The position numbers and the translations under genes were made by a program. A stretch of 64,000 nucleotides of DNA from Nectonema munidae (lineage: Eukaryota > Nematomorpha > Nectonematoida > Nectonematidae), in assembly GCA_030549495.1 (NCBI GenBank), contig JAUIRK010000838.1:1-64000 (forward strand). The letters run 5' to 3'. Below the pieces are notes generated by a model. That model worked only from the letters and a program-made list of their open reading frames with translations. It was not told where the DNA came from and ran no database searches. Every line of letters starts with the position of its first letter. Position 1 is the first letter of the stretch. Shown in pieces: positions 10,429 through 21,690 of this stretch.

Positions 10429-11122
10429 AAGTAAGAATTTTTTTGACAATAGAAGTATTTTCTGAAATTAATTCAGAAACATCTTGACGAGAAACATTCT
10501 TCATGTTAAATTTAATCATAATTGCTGCAGATAGAGTTTCAATACTAAGTCTAGATTTTTCACAAGTCCAAAAATCATTCATAATAGAAAACACTCTTTC
10601 AACAGAAGCATTTGTACCAGGACAACTCAACACAAACTGAATAATTTCCAACAAATTATTGTACGGAGTAAAGTTTTCTTCAAAGTTTTTAAAAATTTCA
10701 ATCCATTTCTGATCGATGTTAAAGCTTTGACTTTTCCATTGACGAATTTTATTGGAACTAAGATATTTGTTTACTCTTCTTATTTCTTCAAACAAATAAT
10801 TGTCATCAATTTCTATACTTGGAACTAAATTTATCAAAAAAGAAACATAGCTCTCAACATCTTTCCATTCAATGGTTGAGCAGTTTAAAAAACACCATTC
10901 AAAAAAGTTGTTACTCGCAAAATTGCTTTCAGACCATTCTTCATCGTACTTAAAACAGATTTCGTAAAATGATTCTGCAAAATTACTAAATTGTGCAAGT
11001 ATTCCTGGATTGCTTTCTTCTATATTTTCCAATCTTTTTTTAGTTTCCCTAGGTAAAAATTTCTCCTTATATCTTGCTTTGTACTGCTCAACTAACTCAT
11101 GTAGAATAGTTTCAATTTGCAC
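10403..11122 (-). CDS. hAT transposase, C-terminal part
   Basis: A 239-residue ORF. Residues about 160-212 carry the hAT dimerisation domain: QFVLSCPGTNASVERVFSIM, then WTCEKSRLSIETLSAAIMIK and FNMKN. The A/S-x-x-ERVFS core and the KxRLS-E-L helix are the family signatures. Upstream residues are acidic and helical with no zinc finger. Catalytic-domain fragments may include DEEWSESNF, but I cannot place the DDE residues with confidence. It is uninterrupted over this length but shorter than a complete hAT transposase (usually 550-750 residues), so it is probably inactive. Confidence 0.75.
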   Translation of the reverse strand: MQIETILHELVEQYKARYKEKFLPRETKKRLENIEESNPGILAQFSNFAESFYEICFKYDEEWSESNFASNNFFEWCFLNCSTIEWKDVESYVSFLINLVPSIEIDDNYLFEEIRRVNKYLSSNKIRQWKSQSFNIDQKWIEIFKNFEENFTPYNNLLEIIQFVLSCPGTNASVERVFSIMNDFWTCEKSRLSIETLSAAIMIKFNMKNVSRQDVSELISENTSIVKKILTFDKYSFNK

Positions 11123-11712
11123 AGCTGATAAACTTTCATTTTCAATTTTTTGAAGGGTTTTATGAAAAATGGACGCTTGACTATGAACAAAGAGTAGTTA
11201 GGTTTCAGAAAAATCAGACTTGAAAAAAGTTTCTAAAAGTTTTGGGCACTTATCTGGACTTAAGACATAAAATAAACTTAGTTAGCTAGAATCTTTGAAC
11301 TATCCCGTTTTTGTTTTCAAATGAACAAAAAACAGGCTTCAAATTTTAAATAGAAACCGCTTAATTTATCTCAAAAATAATAAAAATATATAACATTTCT
11401 AAATTTCAACTACCTAAAGATAAAATTATTATGCTAAGATAAAAAAATATGGTTTTTTTATTATCAGAAAGAAAAGAAACTAGAGCGAAATAAAATTAAA
11501 AAAGAAAAAAAAGTAAAATTAATTTGTTGACAAGCAATGCCAGGGTTTTAAAAAGGAGAGAAAAACCTTTTTTTCAAAAGGAGGACACTAAAAGGACAAG
11601 TTTGAAAGGAGGACAAGACACAAAAAAGTTGGACTGTCCTTCCAGAAGGAGGACGGTTGGTCACCCTAGAATATGGGATTTAATGATGTATTATGGTAGT
11701 TTGAAGAAAAGG

Positions 11713-12640
11713 TCATCCTAGTTGTTTTCCCATTCTGAGATGAGGTTGGTAATCGCTTCGGGGTTCAGGCCAAGATCGAGTGGTTTCAAATGTGAAGCTA
11801 TATGCGGGCATTTGAATAGGTGTTCTGTGTTGTGTGGGTGTATTTTGCAGAGGAGGCAGTGAGGCAAGGGGTGTGTTTTGGTTGTGTAAATATTCAAAGA
11901 AAAATGAGGATTTGTTTGTTCTTAATTGGGCGAGAGTACGTCTGTTGATTGGATATGATTCTTCACATTTATGTATGGTGGGTGGTGTAGAGTTAAGGAT
12001 TGGTAAGATTGAAAGTGAATTGAGGTAATTGGTGACTGCTTGTGTGTGGATAGTTTGGTTAGTGAGTGCAGTTGTGTATGTTTTCTCTTTGTGTTGACAT
12101 GTGTGGAATAAAATGTTGTTTTTATTGTTAAAGAGTGTGCTTTTCATATGTCTGAGGTTTGGAGCAGTGTAGAGGTTGTGAAGGGGATGAAGTATGTTGC
12201 CGGCTTTGGATCTGAGGTTAGAAATGTGTATGTTAATTTGGTCTTGTAGAGGTAAGATAAGTGTTTCCGTGTGTAAGTGTTGTGTGTTTGTGTCACTAGT
12301 GGCCAATTGGAGAGCTGTGCTTTGTGGTTTTCCTGATAGGGTTTTGAGTATATTCAGCGTTTTACTTGCCGATTCTTTGCTGTTGATTATGTGTCTGTTG
12401 TATGTGAGTTTGGGGTCGAATGTGATGTCTAGGATTTTTTGGTGTGTGTTGTCTATGATAGCGTTGTTGATTTTTATGTTTAGTTTTGGTTTGTGTTCAG
12501 AATTATATTGTGTAAAGATTGTTGCTTGTGACTTTGTGTGGTTAAGTTTGAGTTTATTTTCGATGAGCCAGTTGTGTATATCGTCGATGTATGTTTGTAC
12601 GTTGAGAGTGGCTTTTGTGATGCTTTGGTTAGTGGATGTC
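11713..12640 (-). pseudogene. 5'-truncated Jockey-like LINE, reverse transcriptase C-terminal end
   Basis: The minus-strand frame from 12,666 begins just after the catalytic YADD box (LLTSTNQSITKATLNVQTYI) and continues through HNWLIENKLKLNHTKSQATI and ILDITFDPKLTYNRHI to CEESYPINRRTLAQLRTNKS and YLHNQNTPL. The family's conserved Cys/His tail follows in the next frame (CLLCKIHPHNTEHLFKCPHI) and ends at a TAG at 11,718-11,720, so a one-base frameshift near 11,855 separates the two. There is also a deletion between ILKTLSGK and DTNTQHLHTETL. It is truncated at the 5' end, as is usual for LINEs, and lies about 40 bp from the hAT element's edge. Confidence 0.75.
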
Positions 12641-12666
12641 AACAACCTACAAACTCTTAACATCAT

Positions 12667-15600
12667 TTATTAAAATGTTCTATTGGTTTCTATTTGTAGT
12701 TTCTTGCTTTGTATTGATAAAGATTTTCAAATGATTGTTTATAACCTTTTTATTTAAGACAAAACAATACGATTCATAAACTGAATTTATCCTATTTTTT
12801 TTCGAAAGGTAATTGGTTTAAAAAAATTTTCCTAAAACTTTCTACTCATAAACTGAGTTTTGCTCGTTTACAAATAATCATAGCCTAAAATAAAAAGTTC
12901 ATTCTTTAATTTTATTTGAATTTTCCAGCTTTTTTATGGGTTGCAAAAATACAAACTTAGAGTAAAGTGATAAACAGTTCTATGTTGCGTTTTTGCAGCG
13001 TTGCCCATTAAAAAAAGTGCGGATGAATTTTTTTAATCATGAATACGACTTCAACTTCTCAAAAGGTGCGATTTTACCGACTCTACAACACTCGTTGAAC
13101 TTCTTGCTTTGCCCCTTTTAGAGATTGGCTTTCCAAAATTAATTTTCCGCTTTTATTTTGAATGAGTTCTTATATAACTTCGAATATACCATTTCATTTT
13201 ATGGATCGCATCTGTTATCCATTATCTTTAAAAAGGCTTAATTTGATACTTTATTCCTAAGTTGAATTGTTCGTTTTTTATGTAATTGTGTTCAGTATTA
13301 CATTTTTTCAAAACTGTGATAAAGCATTTCATCCTATAGTCAACTTTAGCTGACACATACGATTTCTTGCTCCCCTTAGAGGACCAGTGTGGCAAAAATG
13401 GAAATCTTTGGCCTTTAAATATTTTAAATTGCATTGAAAAAAATGAGACAAGTAGTAGTTGTCAAAAGTATCGATCTTTTATATCAAATTACTTAGTCTC
13501 GTGTGTTAGGGGATAAAATGCGTTGAAAAAGCGTGTTTTAATTTAAAAGAAGTAGGTTTTTAAATTAAAAAAACGTGTCTCTGTGTAGTAATAATATGCA
13601 TGATGCTTGAACTAAAAGTGGCATTATATATGTGCATGATATGTGTATACTGTATCCATAACATATCTCATGTATCCATCCTTAGAGGAGTAATGATGAT
13701 CAAATCAATATTTAATGAACTTTTTTGACGTTAGTTTTGGTTGAAGAAGTTTTCAAGGTCTCTTCTCTAAACTCTTTTATATTGTTGTGCGTGATTGCTT
13801 TGTTTTGTACATAAAACACGAGCTATATCTCGTGTGTCAAAGCACCTCAATTTTTGCGACATTACTTCTGATAGCAGCGTTCCATAGAAGGCGAGGTGTC
13901 TATATTATAAGTGCAGCCTGGAGAGAATCTGGCGTATCGCTCCTCCCCTTTATCTTCCCTCCTCCATCACACAATAGAGTTTTGCTGCTACAAATCATTG
14001 CTAACTCAAGCACTAACCACAAACCACTACAAATTTATTATGTTATACACCTATATGCGTCTACGCTTGTGTGTGTGTGTATACATTTGCATATATAAAT
14101 TTGTTTTGAATACAATTAGCATAAAATTGCTTTTCAGCATTGTTCTGCATTGTTGTAGGCAGTAAATGAAAGTTTATGAAAATAATAAGCAACAATAATG
14201 GTATTAATAAGTGTATTCTTTATCATCGCCACTTTCATTTTACCTGCTTTCGTGTCATTTTATCTCTTTTCTCCAGTCGCCAACTCTATTTGGCGTTTGT
14301 TTCGTAATGTTGTTATGAATTCATTTTCTTCCTCCTCTCCTATTTCTCGCTTCCATATTCCATCTCACAATTCCGCTCTTGTACAAGTATTATTCCTTCC
14401 TCTTCACTATTCTACAATATTTTATCCATACATTCTCTAAAAAAGATTCCTTTCTGGTTAAATTAATTAGAAAATACGAGCATATTCGAACTCACTATAG
14501 ATGATATTATTTGCTCTTATCTTTTTTTGAAAAAGTCAGAGTATTTCATCTTTATTTAAAGCGTAAATGCATTCATTTGCTTTAATAGTAATTTATTATC
14601 CAACCGAAAAAACATCTGGGCTTTTTGTATGTTTAACTTGAGTAGGAAAATATTAAGCACACACTAAGCAAATAAACTGTGTGTAAAGAAATGGTGCAAA
14701 TGCAGGATTACCCGGAAATTGGCACCAAATTTTCAAAAAAAAAATTTGAACAGAAAAGGAAGGATATAAAAAAAGGCACAAGAGAAATTTGATCATCATA
14801 GAATCATAAAGTAGTGATCACTCCAAGTAAAGAGATATGTAGAAGAAATCGACATAAACAAACTCCATATTTATAATAAAAAGTTACAGCATGCGTCGGA
14901 AGTAGAGCCATAAAGGAAGCATATTCTCAAAATAGGAAAAAAGGGTAAATACTAAATTGTAAACAAAATGTCTGAAATGAGAAAAGAAAAGAAAAAAAAC
15001 GACATACACATTCAAAAAAATACAAAATAAAAAAAACTTTTTGGTCCATGTTTAAATTTTTTTATCTCTTCCTATCATCACATGTTTCATCGCGGACAAC
15101 TTGGCTACGTTGTTCATTTTTACAGTTTTTCATAATCTTGTTTGAAAGATTTCCCCCAAGCATATAGCACTTTCGACTTTGGAGTCTACATGAACAATAT
15201 ACGAAAATGGGTTAAATAAAGGAATTATTTTAGCAATTTTCAACATATCTTGAAAAACTCTTTCATGAATATGATTTAATTATGAGTTTAAATAGATAGA
15301 GATACTTTTAGCTAATTTATTTGAGATATTTTCCCAACCATGATACAGATGAATTAAATGACTTTACGTCAGATGTATGCGAAATTATATTGAAATAATA
15401 AGCTTTTTCACATATGTTGAGTATATTAGAAGAATTTTAGTTAAAGAAAGAAAGAAAGAATTTATTGAAAAAAATGTACAATTTAGAATAAAAAATTACA
15501 TTAGTTATTAAAAATTCAGTAGTTGAGCACTAGAATTTTAGTTATACACTAACTTTGAATTACTGTCCGCGAAAAAAGTAATCAACTCATTAGCGTTACA

Positions 15601-16966
15601 TTAAACTCAAGTTCGCTCTGTTTTTTACGCAAAGAATTAATGTTTTTTTTATTATTGTTCCTGTGCTGTGTAAAAAGCTTATTGAAAAAAGATTTTCTTT
15701 TGAAGAAGTTAAAAAAATTAAACCAATTTTTATAGGTCAATACAGTTAATTTTTTTCTCTAAAAAGTCAATATTTTTGAATTATGTTAACATTTTATTAG
15801 AAATATTTTTTGAAATTCCTTCTTCCTAAAATATTCATATGGCATTTTTGTTTCATTTTTAAAATTTCTTTCAATCTTTTCAAACTCAATTGGGCATCAG
15901 TGTCCGATAAAATAATCCGTATGAATTGATATAAAAAAACTCATTTAACAAGCGATTTGTTTTCAAAACACGAATCTTGAAAGATTTTAATTTTTAAGAT
16001 TTGCTCTAAGCCTCGATGTTTTAGGGAAAACTGGAAAATTTTTTCAAGATCGATTCGTGTTTAAACATAAAAGTTAAACATAGTTAAACATATATTAAAA
16101 ATTGTAAAAACTGGACACTTTATTGGTGATGTTGCTAACTAGTTTCGGATTATAAACACCTTTTTCCCAGCAAACATATATAAATGATAAAAAATTTCAA
16201 TTCCCATTTATACAAAGCCTAAGATAAACGTATTCCTCATGTAAACAACCTCTTGCAAGCATTTTTACTCTTCTTCCATCTCCATAACTTTTCCAAAGAA
16301 TCAATAGCTACTATATTATATCACGAATTTAGTTAGATCAAATAGGACACCAGTGTGCTTCTCTTGAACCTGAAGGGTTACTGCTATTAGCAATTTTATT
16401 TCATACACAGCCTTTTGCGAATCACTACTATACTATATGATTTTTGTATAAGCACGGAACACTTGTGCTTTCTTTTCAATCAGTGTGAGAGTGTGTGTGT
16501 GTGTATTTATTTATGCAAACGAGAAACATTTTGTTTTTTCGCACACTCTAACTTTCAACTGTCAATTTTTATGCTTTCTTTCACTTCTGTTGTTGTACAA
16601 ACACACACACACGCGCGCACACACTTTAAATATTCGCGTCTTCTAATTAGTGTGTATTTTTTGCCCGTCTTTATTCTCAAAAATTTATCCTAGTAAGTTT
16701 TCTTCTATTTTCCCGAAAATTTTTGCAAAGTATTATTTTAGGACTTTCGTTCAAAAACCAAAAGGACTAGGGTCGTACCAATAATGTTTAAAAGTTCATT
16801 TATAAATACTTCAAAAAATTGTCCCAATGACTTGATAAAAATTTAAATAAAAATTACAACACAAAGCTTTTTTCATCATTGAAGTATTTCCTGTGAATTT
16901 TGGCGATTATATATAAGCTGAACGAAAATACACCCATATTTTTCATATGGTAATAAGATTTAGTTT
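12667..16966. other. AT-rich region without recognised genes
   Basis: About 4.3 kb with no supported gene. It contains GT and CA microsatellites (about 14,069-14,082, 16,488-16,505 and 16,601-16,622) and an AAAG run near 15,444-15,460. The ORFs at 13,787-14,440 and 16,415-16,693 are low-complexity or overlap microsatellites and match nothing I know. Confidence 0.5.
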
Positions 16967-17129
16967 TTAACCCTCAAAAGTATATTGATTTTTTGCTACA
17001 CTGTTGTTTTTCGGTGTACATTTTGTAGTTTTAATGAAAAATTCAATGAAAATTTACAGTATTTTCATATAAAAGAATATAATGAGAAAGTTATGAAGTT
17101 TATTAAAACTAACAATGTAAACAAAATTC

Positions 17130-18125
17130 TTTTTTAACTCTCTTACGATGAAGAGGGAATATTACATCTTTACATTTATCACAGGTAGACCTACTCTATT
17201 TCTGGGCATACGACGCATCTTCTAGGTCTTTTAGAAGGGTTATTCTCAGTGTTTGGCAATGTCAAATCCATGGAATAACCAACTAATCTTCCAGCCAATA
17301 TAGTATTCTTCCTTAAACTTGGACATTCGAATCTCTTCGTAGCAAATTTTTGTGCTAGGTGAAAACACAAATGTCTTAAAAACTGTTTCTGCTCAGCTTA
17401 TAACCATTTTTGCACATCAAAATGAAAGCATATAATGTTATAGTTTAACAACATAGACCATCTTGTTGTTTTTCTTTTCGTAGTGAACTCTTCTAAGATT
17501 CCATCCATCAAATCAACTCCTTTATATAATCAAGAATAATGAATGGCTTTTTATCATTACGGTTAGAGATGTCAATTGTAAAATACGAAGAACAAAGGAG
17601 AACATTTCTGTTTCTTTTAGGTACGTCTGAAACGAGAGAAATGGAGTTTTCATGATTATAAATCGAATTTGTAGAATAAGTAGGAGCTTTTTTTTTTTTA
17701 CAAATACCAGGTATTTCTTTTCGTGTTGATTTAATAGGGCATAATAAAGTTAAATTTTCTTTGAGTAATTGCACCGCAAGGTTATAGGAAGTAAAATATC
17801 GATCCGTTATTATATCTCGCCCGTTCTTGAAGAAAGGTTTAACTAATTTCATAACACTATTAGCTGAAAAGTCTCTTTTATCGATTGCATCAAAAGTATT
17901 ATTTCCACAATAATTATGCCCTTTCAAGGCATAACCACTGAATGATTGACACGCCCAAAAAATTTTGATCCCATACTTCCTAGGCTTGCATTGCATATAG
18001 GTCTTGTCTGGAATTTTGTCTCTATAACCTAGAAGTTGTTCGTCAACTGTTATCGAGCTTTCTGGTACATAAAAGCGACACAAATTGATTTGAAAAGCCG
18101 TCCGTCTATATTTCCTCAAGGAAAT
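17130..18125 (-). pseudogene. piggyBac transposase, DDE core and C-terminal tail
   Basis: The 203-residue minus-strand ORF carries the piggyBac (DDE_Tnp_1_7) core. ITVDEQLLGYRDK holds the first catalytic Asp, KPRKYGIKIFWACQS the conserved strand, GRDIITDRYFTSYNLAVQLL the second Asp, and KKPFIILDYIKE the third. The reading then shifts one base: GVDLMDGILEEF and KTTRWSMLLNYNII follow at about 17,517-17,430, in place of the family's KGGVDxxDQ...RRWP. The tail ends in RPRRCVVCPEIE, the start of the Cys finger, with stops after it. The copy is dead through a frameshift near 17,510 and C-terminal stops, although all three catalytic Asp residues remain. Confidence 0.8.
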
Positions 18126-18289
18126 CCATTAATGAAATTTACGAAGAATACTATTAATATAAATTTACGAAGAAGTATTTACGATGAATACTTCTTGAAA
18201 TTTACGGTGACAGACCCTCCTTTGCCAGTAACTTTATCAGGTTTTGAGTTGTCTCCAATGTTCAATTCTATGATTCCCCAATGATGAGC

Positions 18290-19560
18290 AAGGCATCAAT
18301 GTAGATCTTTATTTGGCAGGAGTCATGGCTTTTTAAAAAGACCTTTATCATTTTCCTCAGAGTAAATTGAAGAATACCAGGTGCGAAATTTGCCCTCATG
18401 TGCAGCCTTTGAAAAACAAAATGTTTACTCTTGATTCGGAAACCGAATAAGGATTGATAAGACTTGTGTATCCCAATTCCTTAAAACGCATTCTTTAGTT
18501 AGATCTATGCGACATGCATAGCCAAAACGGTGTGGCATATGCAGGAGTAAAGTCACCCCTTCTAGAGTAAGTTTCTTTTTCTTGAAGAGATCCGTAGAAA
18601 AAGTGAAGTTTTGAATGAACCTAATGGCGTTGTTCTTTTTGGGGATTAGGAAGGTTGGCGATACACTTCTGGCCTTTTCACTACTTGAATAATAGAGTGT
18701 TTGAGCAGGGCAGGAATGATCTTTTCTTAGATGAAGTTTTCTTGACATATGGATGGATGAGCAAACTGAGAAAAGGAGTTTAAAGGCTTATCCGAGATAA
18801 TCAGAGGTTTGTACCCATATTTGAGGATTTGAATAGCCTTACAGCAGCGAAGTTTCTTTGGGCATGTCCATCGTGTAGCGAAACAGTTAAAGGAAGCTTT
18901 GGTTAAGGAGGAGCTCTGAATGAGTTTGTGTTTCTTACACTCCTACAGTGAGAATTGCTCTACTGTGGATCCTGTGGGTATATCAGCTGGAGGATTAGAA
19001 GGATCATCTTCGTGAACTGGTGGATCTTCCTGGATTTCTTCGAACTCGGGTGAAAGAACCTGTGTGAAGATGTTGCGCCAGATGTCACCTTTGTACAAAT
19101 CTTTAGAAAGATGGTAGTTTAGTACCGTTACTAGCTTTGTACCCAATTCCGGAGTGTCCGGGTTGTGCAACATTTCATGAATGAAGTGTCGATGATAGCC
19201 ATACCCGCGAAAGTTTTCAGGGAGCGGTTCGTCTAAATTCGGATCATTTTCTTGATTCAGAAAGGCAGAAATGCCGTCTAACCCAAAAACTTCCACAAGA
19301 ATGGCTTGTAGGGTATCATCACCCACCACCTGTGTGGGCGTGTTCTCAGGAATTATAGGCGATGTCTCGACATCAGGAAAAGGCCAGTCAATAATATCTT
19401 GTGCGACAGCATCGATGATGTCCTGGAAGAATGCCGGAGACGAGTCAATCATATGTAATGCAGGTTGGCTCTCTGAAGGCAAGGCAAGGCAAGGTAGGAT
19501 CCTCGGCGTGCATCATGTTCCGGGAGCTCTCAAACGTGAAGCAGGTGGTATTGGATTCAT
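18290..19560 (-). mobile_element. LTR retrotransposon fossil (gypsy-like), inside the piggyBac element
   Basis: On the minus strand, the proximal part is an acidic, proline-rich gag-like region. The distal part contains ASPTFLIPKK-type and NAIRFIQNF motifs, typical of the start of an LTR-element reverse transcriptase. It is a partial, broken fossil: no long terminal repeats, protease or integrase were recognised. Its position between two parts of the piggyBac transposase shows that it inserted after the piggyBac. The family call is from short motifs, and the gag assignment is by position and composition only. Confidence 0.5.
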
Positions 19561-19563
19561 ACT

Positions 19564-19938
19564 CTATCTTATAACTTCATTAGAATCTTTACCTCTAGAT
19601 ACTAAATCAAAATCATCAGAATTATTGTTAACGTCATCAGAATCTTCACTGCTTGAATCATCAGAGCTTTGGTAGTATACAGTCATTTCTCCTTCTTCGT
19701 CTTCACAATCTTCTTCAAAGTCATCATAATCCCTTCTTTCACTCAGATTTACATCGAGTTCTTCATGTACAACCTCAACGACTTTGCTTTCGTCAAAACT
19801 GGCATCATATTCGTTACACAGAGAAAGAAACGCACAAGCATTTTTGAAAGAAGTTCTCTTTCCCTTCATGTGAACAATTTCAAACGATGTCAGAATAGAA
19901 TAAGGAAAAGAAAAAGACGGGCGGAGTGAAAAAAACAA
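19564..19938 (-). pseudogene. piggyBac transposase, acidic N-terminal segment
   Basis: A 124-codon minus-strand ORF rich in Asp, Glu and Ser (YQSSDDSSSEDSDDVNNNSD). piggyBac transposases usually open with such an acidic stretch. It lies in the right orientation and place, between the element's right end and its DDE core. There is no domain to prove the call on its own; it rests on position inside the TTAA-bounded element. Confidence 0.5.
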
Positions 19939-20770
19939 AAAGAATTGTGATGTCTGGAATTAAGGCAAAACATCTGTCGCATGCTTAAAACGTGCTTCAA
20001 TTGCAAGCACAATTGATTGATATGAAAAATTTAAAATAACTTGGATGGATAATGTGCCATTACATAAAAGTATGTGTGTACATATGTAATATGTATAATA
20101 TGTGTACATTTTGTACACCATTATATCATTGAAGTAAATGTTGTTCTAAGTCAAACAAATTTAGACATTTTTTTGTACTTGTGATGGTATACATTTAACT
20201 TTTCATGTATTTGCGTCTCCTAGAATATTGAATGTTGTACTTTTCGGATTTTTGTTTTATAGCAAGCTAAATATTTTTTGTGTACAAATTGTACTGACCA
20301 AATTACAATTGAGGGTTAAAGAGATTTCAAACCATAAAAACGAGATCTTTAAAAGAGATTTCATCATCTTATTCGACATTTATATATAAATCAAACGCAT
20401 CATCTTTCCCAATCCTTTCCTTCATTTCTGTTTTTTGAATGATTTTTTTTACAGATTTAGCATAATATGAAGCAAAGCACCTTGCTAGGATTCTTTTATT
20501 GTTACTTTCTCTCCCCTTTAATTTTTCCTCAATCTTTTTCACTTTTCCATGTTTTCAGAATATATGTTTTCAGCACTAAACCACTTTTTTCTTTTTGTAA
20601 TGGCTCAGTTTGAAGAAAATTTGAATTATCAAAAAAAATGTACTCTTTTTTTGGCTCTTTTTTGAGGACCATTTAACTTTTAAGCACAGCTGCGCAAAAC
20701 AAAGCACACGAAATGGTTGTCGATCTTATTGAGTAGGAGTATAACAGCTGAAAGGCGACATCCTTTGATA

Positions 20771-20909
20771 TTAACCCATTAAGTCCCAATGTTCCCATTT
20801 GGGAACATAAGTAATTTCATCTTCGTCTGCTTTTTTTCAATGAATTTGTATATAAATCGTCTGCGTTTTTTAAATATCGTCTGATTTCTATGGTGCTTAA
20901 TGGGTTTAA
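20771..20909 (+). mobile_element. piggyBac-type MITE, family M1 subtype A, copy 1
   Basis: About 139 bp bounded by TTAA on both sides. It opens CCCATTAAGTCCC and closes with its near-complement (GGTGCTTAATGGG). Inside are a short palindrome (ATGTTCCCATTTGGGAACAT) and three TCGTCTG motifs in one direction. The TTAA boundaries and CCC start point to mobilisation by a piggyBac-superfamily transposase. No coding capacity. Confidence 0.8.
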
Positions 20910-21659
20910 GAGAGACAAGTTTTATCCTTTTATTCTGACCTCTTTCAAGAGAATATTAATTAAATGCATCAATTTATGTTTCACAAGGAGGAGTCGACAT
21001 TTTTTACCCATATTGAAAATAATCTATTAAAGTTTATAAAATCTGTTTGTGAACTCTTTTTCAATAAGGCGTTTTAAAACTGCTAAAAATCTTGTCTTCT
21101 TAAGTTAACTCATGAAATTTTTACAAAATCTAATACTATTATATGAGGTTGACCTTTGATGACCCAATAACTTGAATCTCTTTTACACAAACATTTTGTA
21201 AAATGAGGCTAAACATGCCTTATAAGAAGTGTCATAAGAAAAGAAAAGTTTACTTGATTGACTTTTATTAACTCACCTAATTACAGTTAGTTTACTCCAC
21301 TCACTCTTATTTATAATTCAATTCACCAACACGCACACACTAGTACAGCCGTACTGCGATGCCTCCTACAACGACATTTTATATAGCGCCGCTGAGTCAA
21401 ATGAAAACGTGCAGATTATTGATCATTTTCGCAATTGTTTTTACGATTTCACTAATATCATTGGTCTCCCATTCTCATTTATTACAAACCCATTTGTGGG
21501 TATTGGCGTGCAATTTACTGCATCTCAAAGCGGACATCCCTTCAAATTAGACAAAGCTCGCTTTGAAATGGAAATAATTACTCTGCAAAATGACAATTAA
21601 AATGCCATTTGAGATAAGATTTTTTACATATATTTTAGCTTCATATACATTTATTTCAA
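20910..21659. other. AT-rich spacer
   Basis: No gene recognised. Two overlapping short ORFs at 21,359-21,600 have no family match. Confidence 0.4.
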
Positions 21660-21660
21660 A

Positions 21661-21690
21661 CAGGGGCGCACATCTGGGGGGGGCGAGGTG
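21661..21690 (+). mobile_element. Possible hAT terminus (CAGGGGCGCACATC type)
   Basis: CAGGGGCGCACATCTGGGGG repeats the 14-bp start seen at 4,214. It abuts LINE sequence directly, so whatever element it ended has been cut off. Confidence 0.35.

Larger units (their letters stand above)
10010..11668 (-). mobile_element. hAT transposon with both ends and target duplication
   Basis: The ends are inverted: TAGGGTGACCAACTTT at 10,010 and GGTTGGTCACCCTA ending at 11,668. Both sides carry GAATATG (10,003-10,009 and 11,669-11,675); hAT elements normally duplicate 8 bp and an eighth base is ambiguous here. AGGAGGAC motifs recur just inside both ends (about 10,037, 11,578, 11,610, 11,647). The element is about 1.66 kb and carries a 239-codon minus-strand ORF for the C-terminal part of a hAT transposase. 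It lacks the N-terminal DNA-binding region, so it is an internally shortened copy. Confidence 0.8.
16971..20315 (-). mobile_element. piggyBac element bounded by TTAA, interrupted by an LTR-retroelement fossil
   Basis: The left edge is TTAA (16,967-16,970) followed by CCCTCAAAAG. The right edge is CAATTGAGGG followed by TTAA (20,316-20,319). The CCCTCAA terminal inverted repeat and TTAA target site are diagnostic of piggyBac. Related GTGTACATTTTGTA motifs occur inside both ends (17,016 and 20,100). On the minus strand the element holds an acidic N-terminal segment (19,938-19,564), a DDE core (18,119-17,508) and a C-terminal tail. A 1.3 kb block of unrelated retroelement sequence splits N-terminus from core. 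Without that block it would be about 2 kb, a usual piggyBac size. Confidence 0.8.

Noticed and set aside
13787-14440. Cluster of overlapping ORFs of 80-103 codons
   Set aside because: Composition is low-complexity and the reading passes through a GT microsatellite; no family motif and no splice pattern.
16415-16693. 92-codon ORF
   Set aside because: Covers GT and CA microsatellites; translation is Val/Cys and Thr/His repeats expected from those runs.
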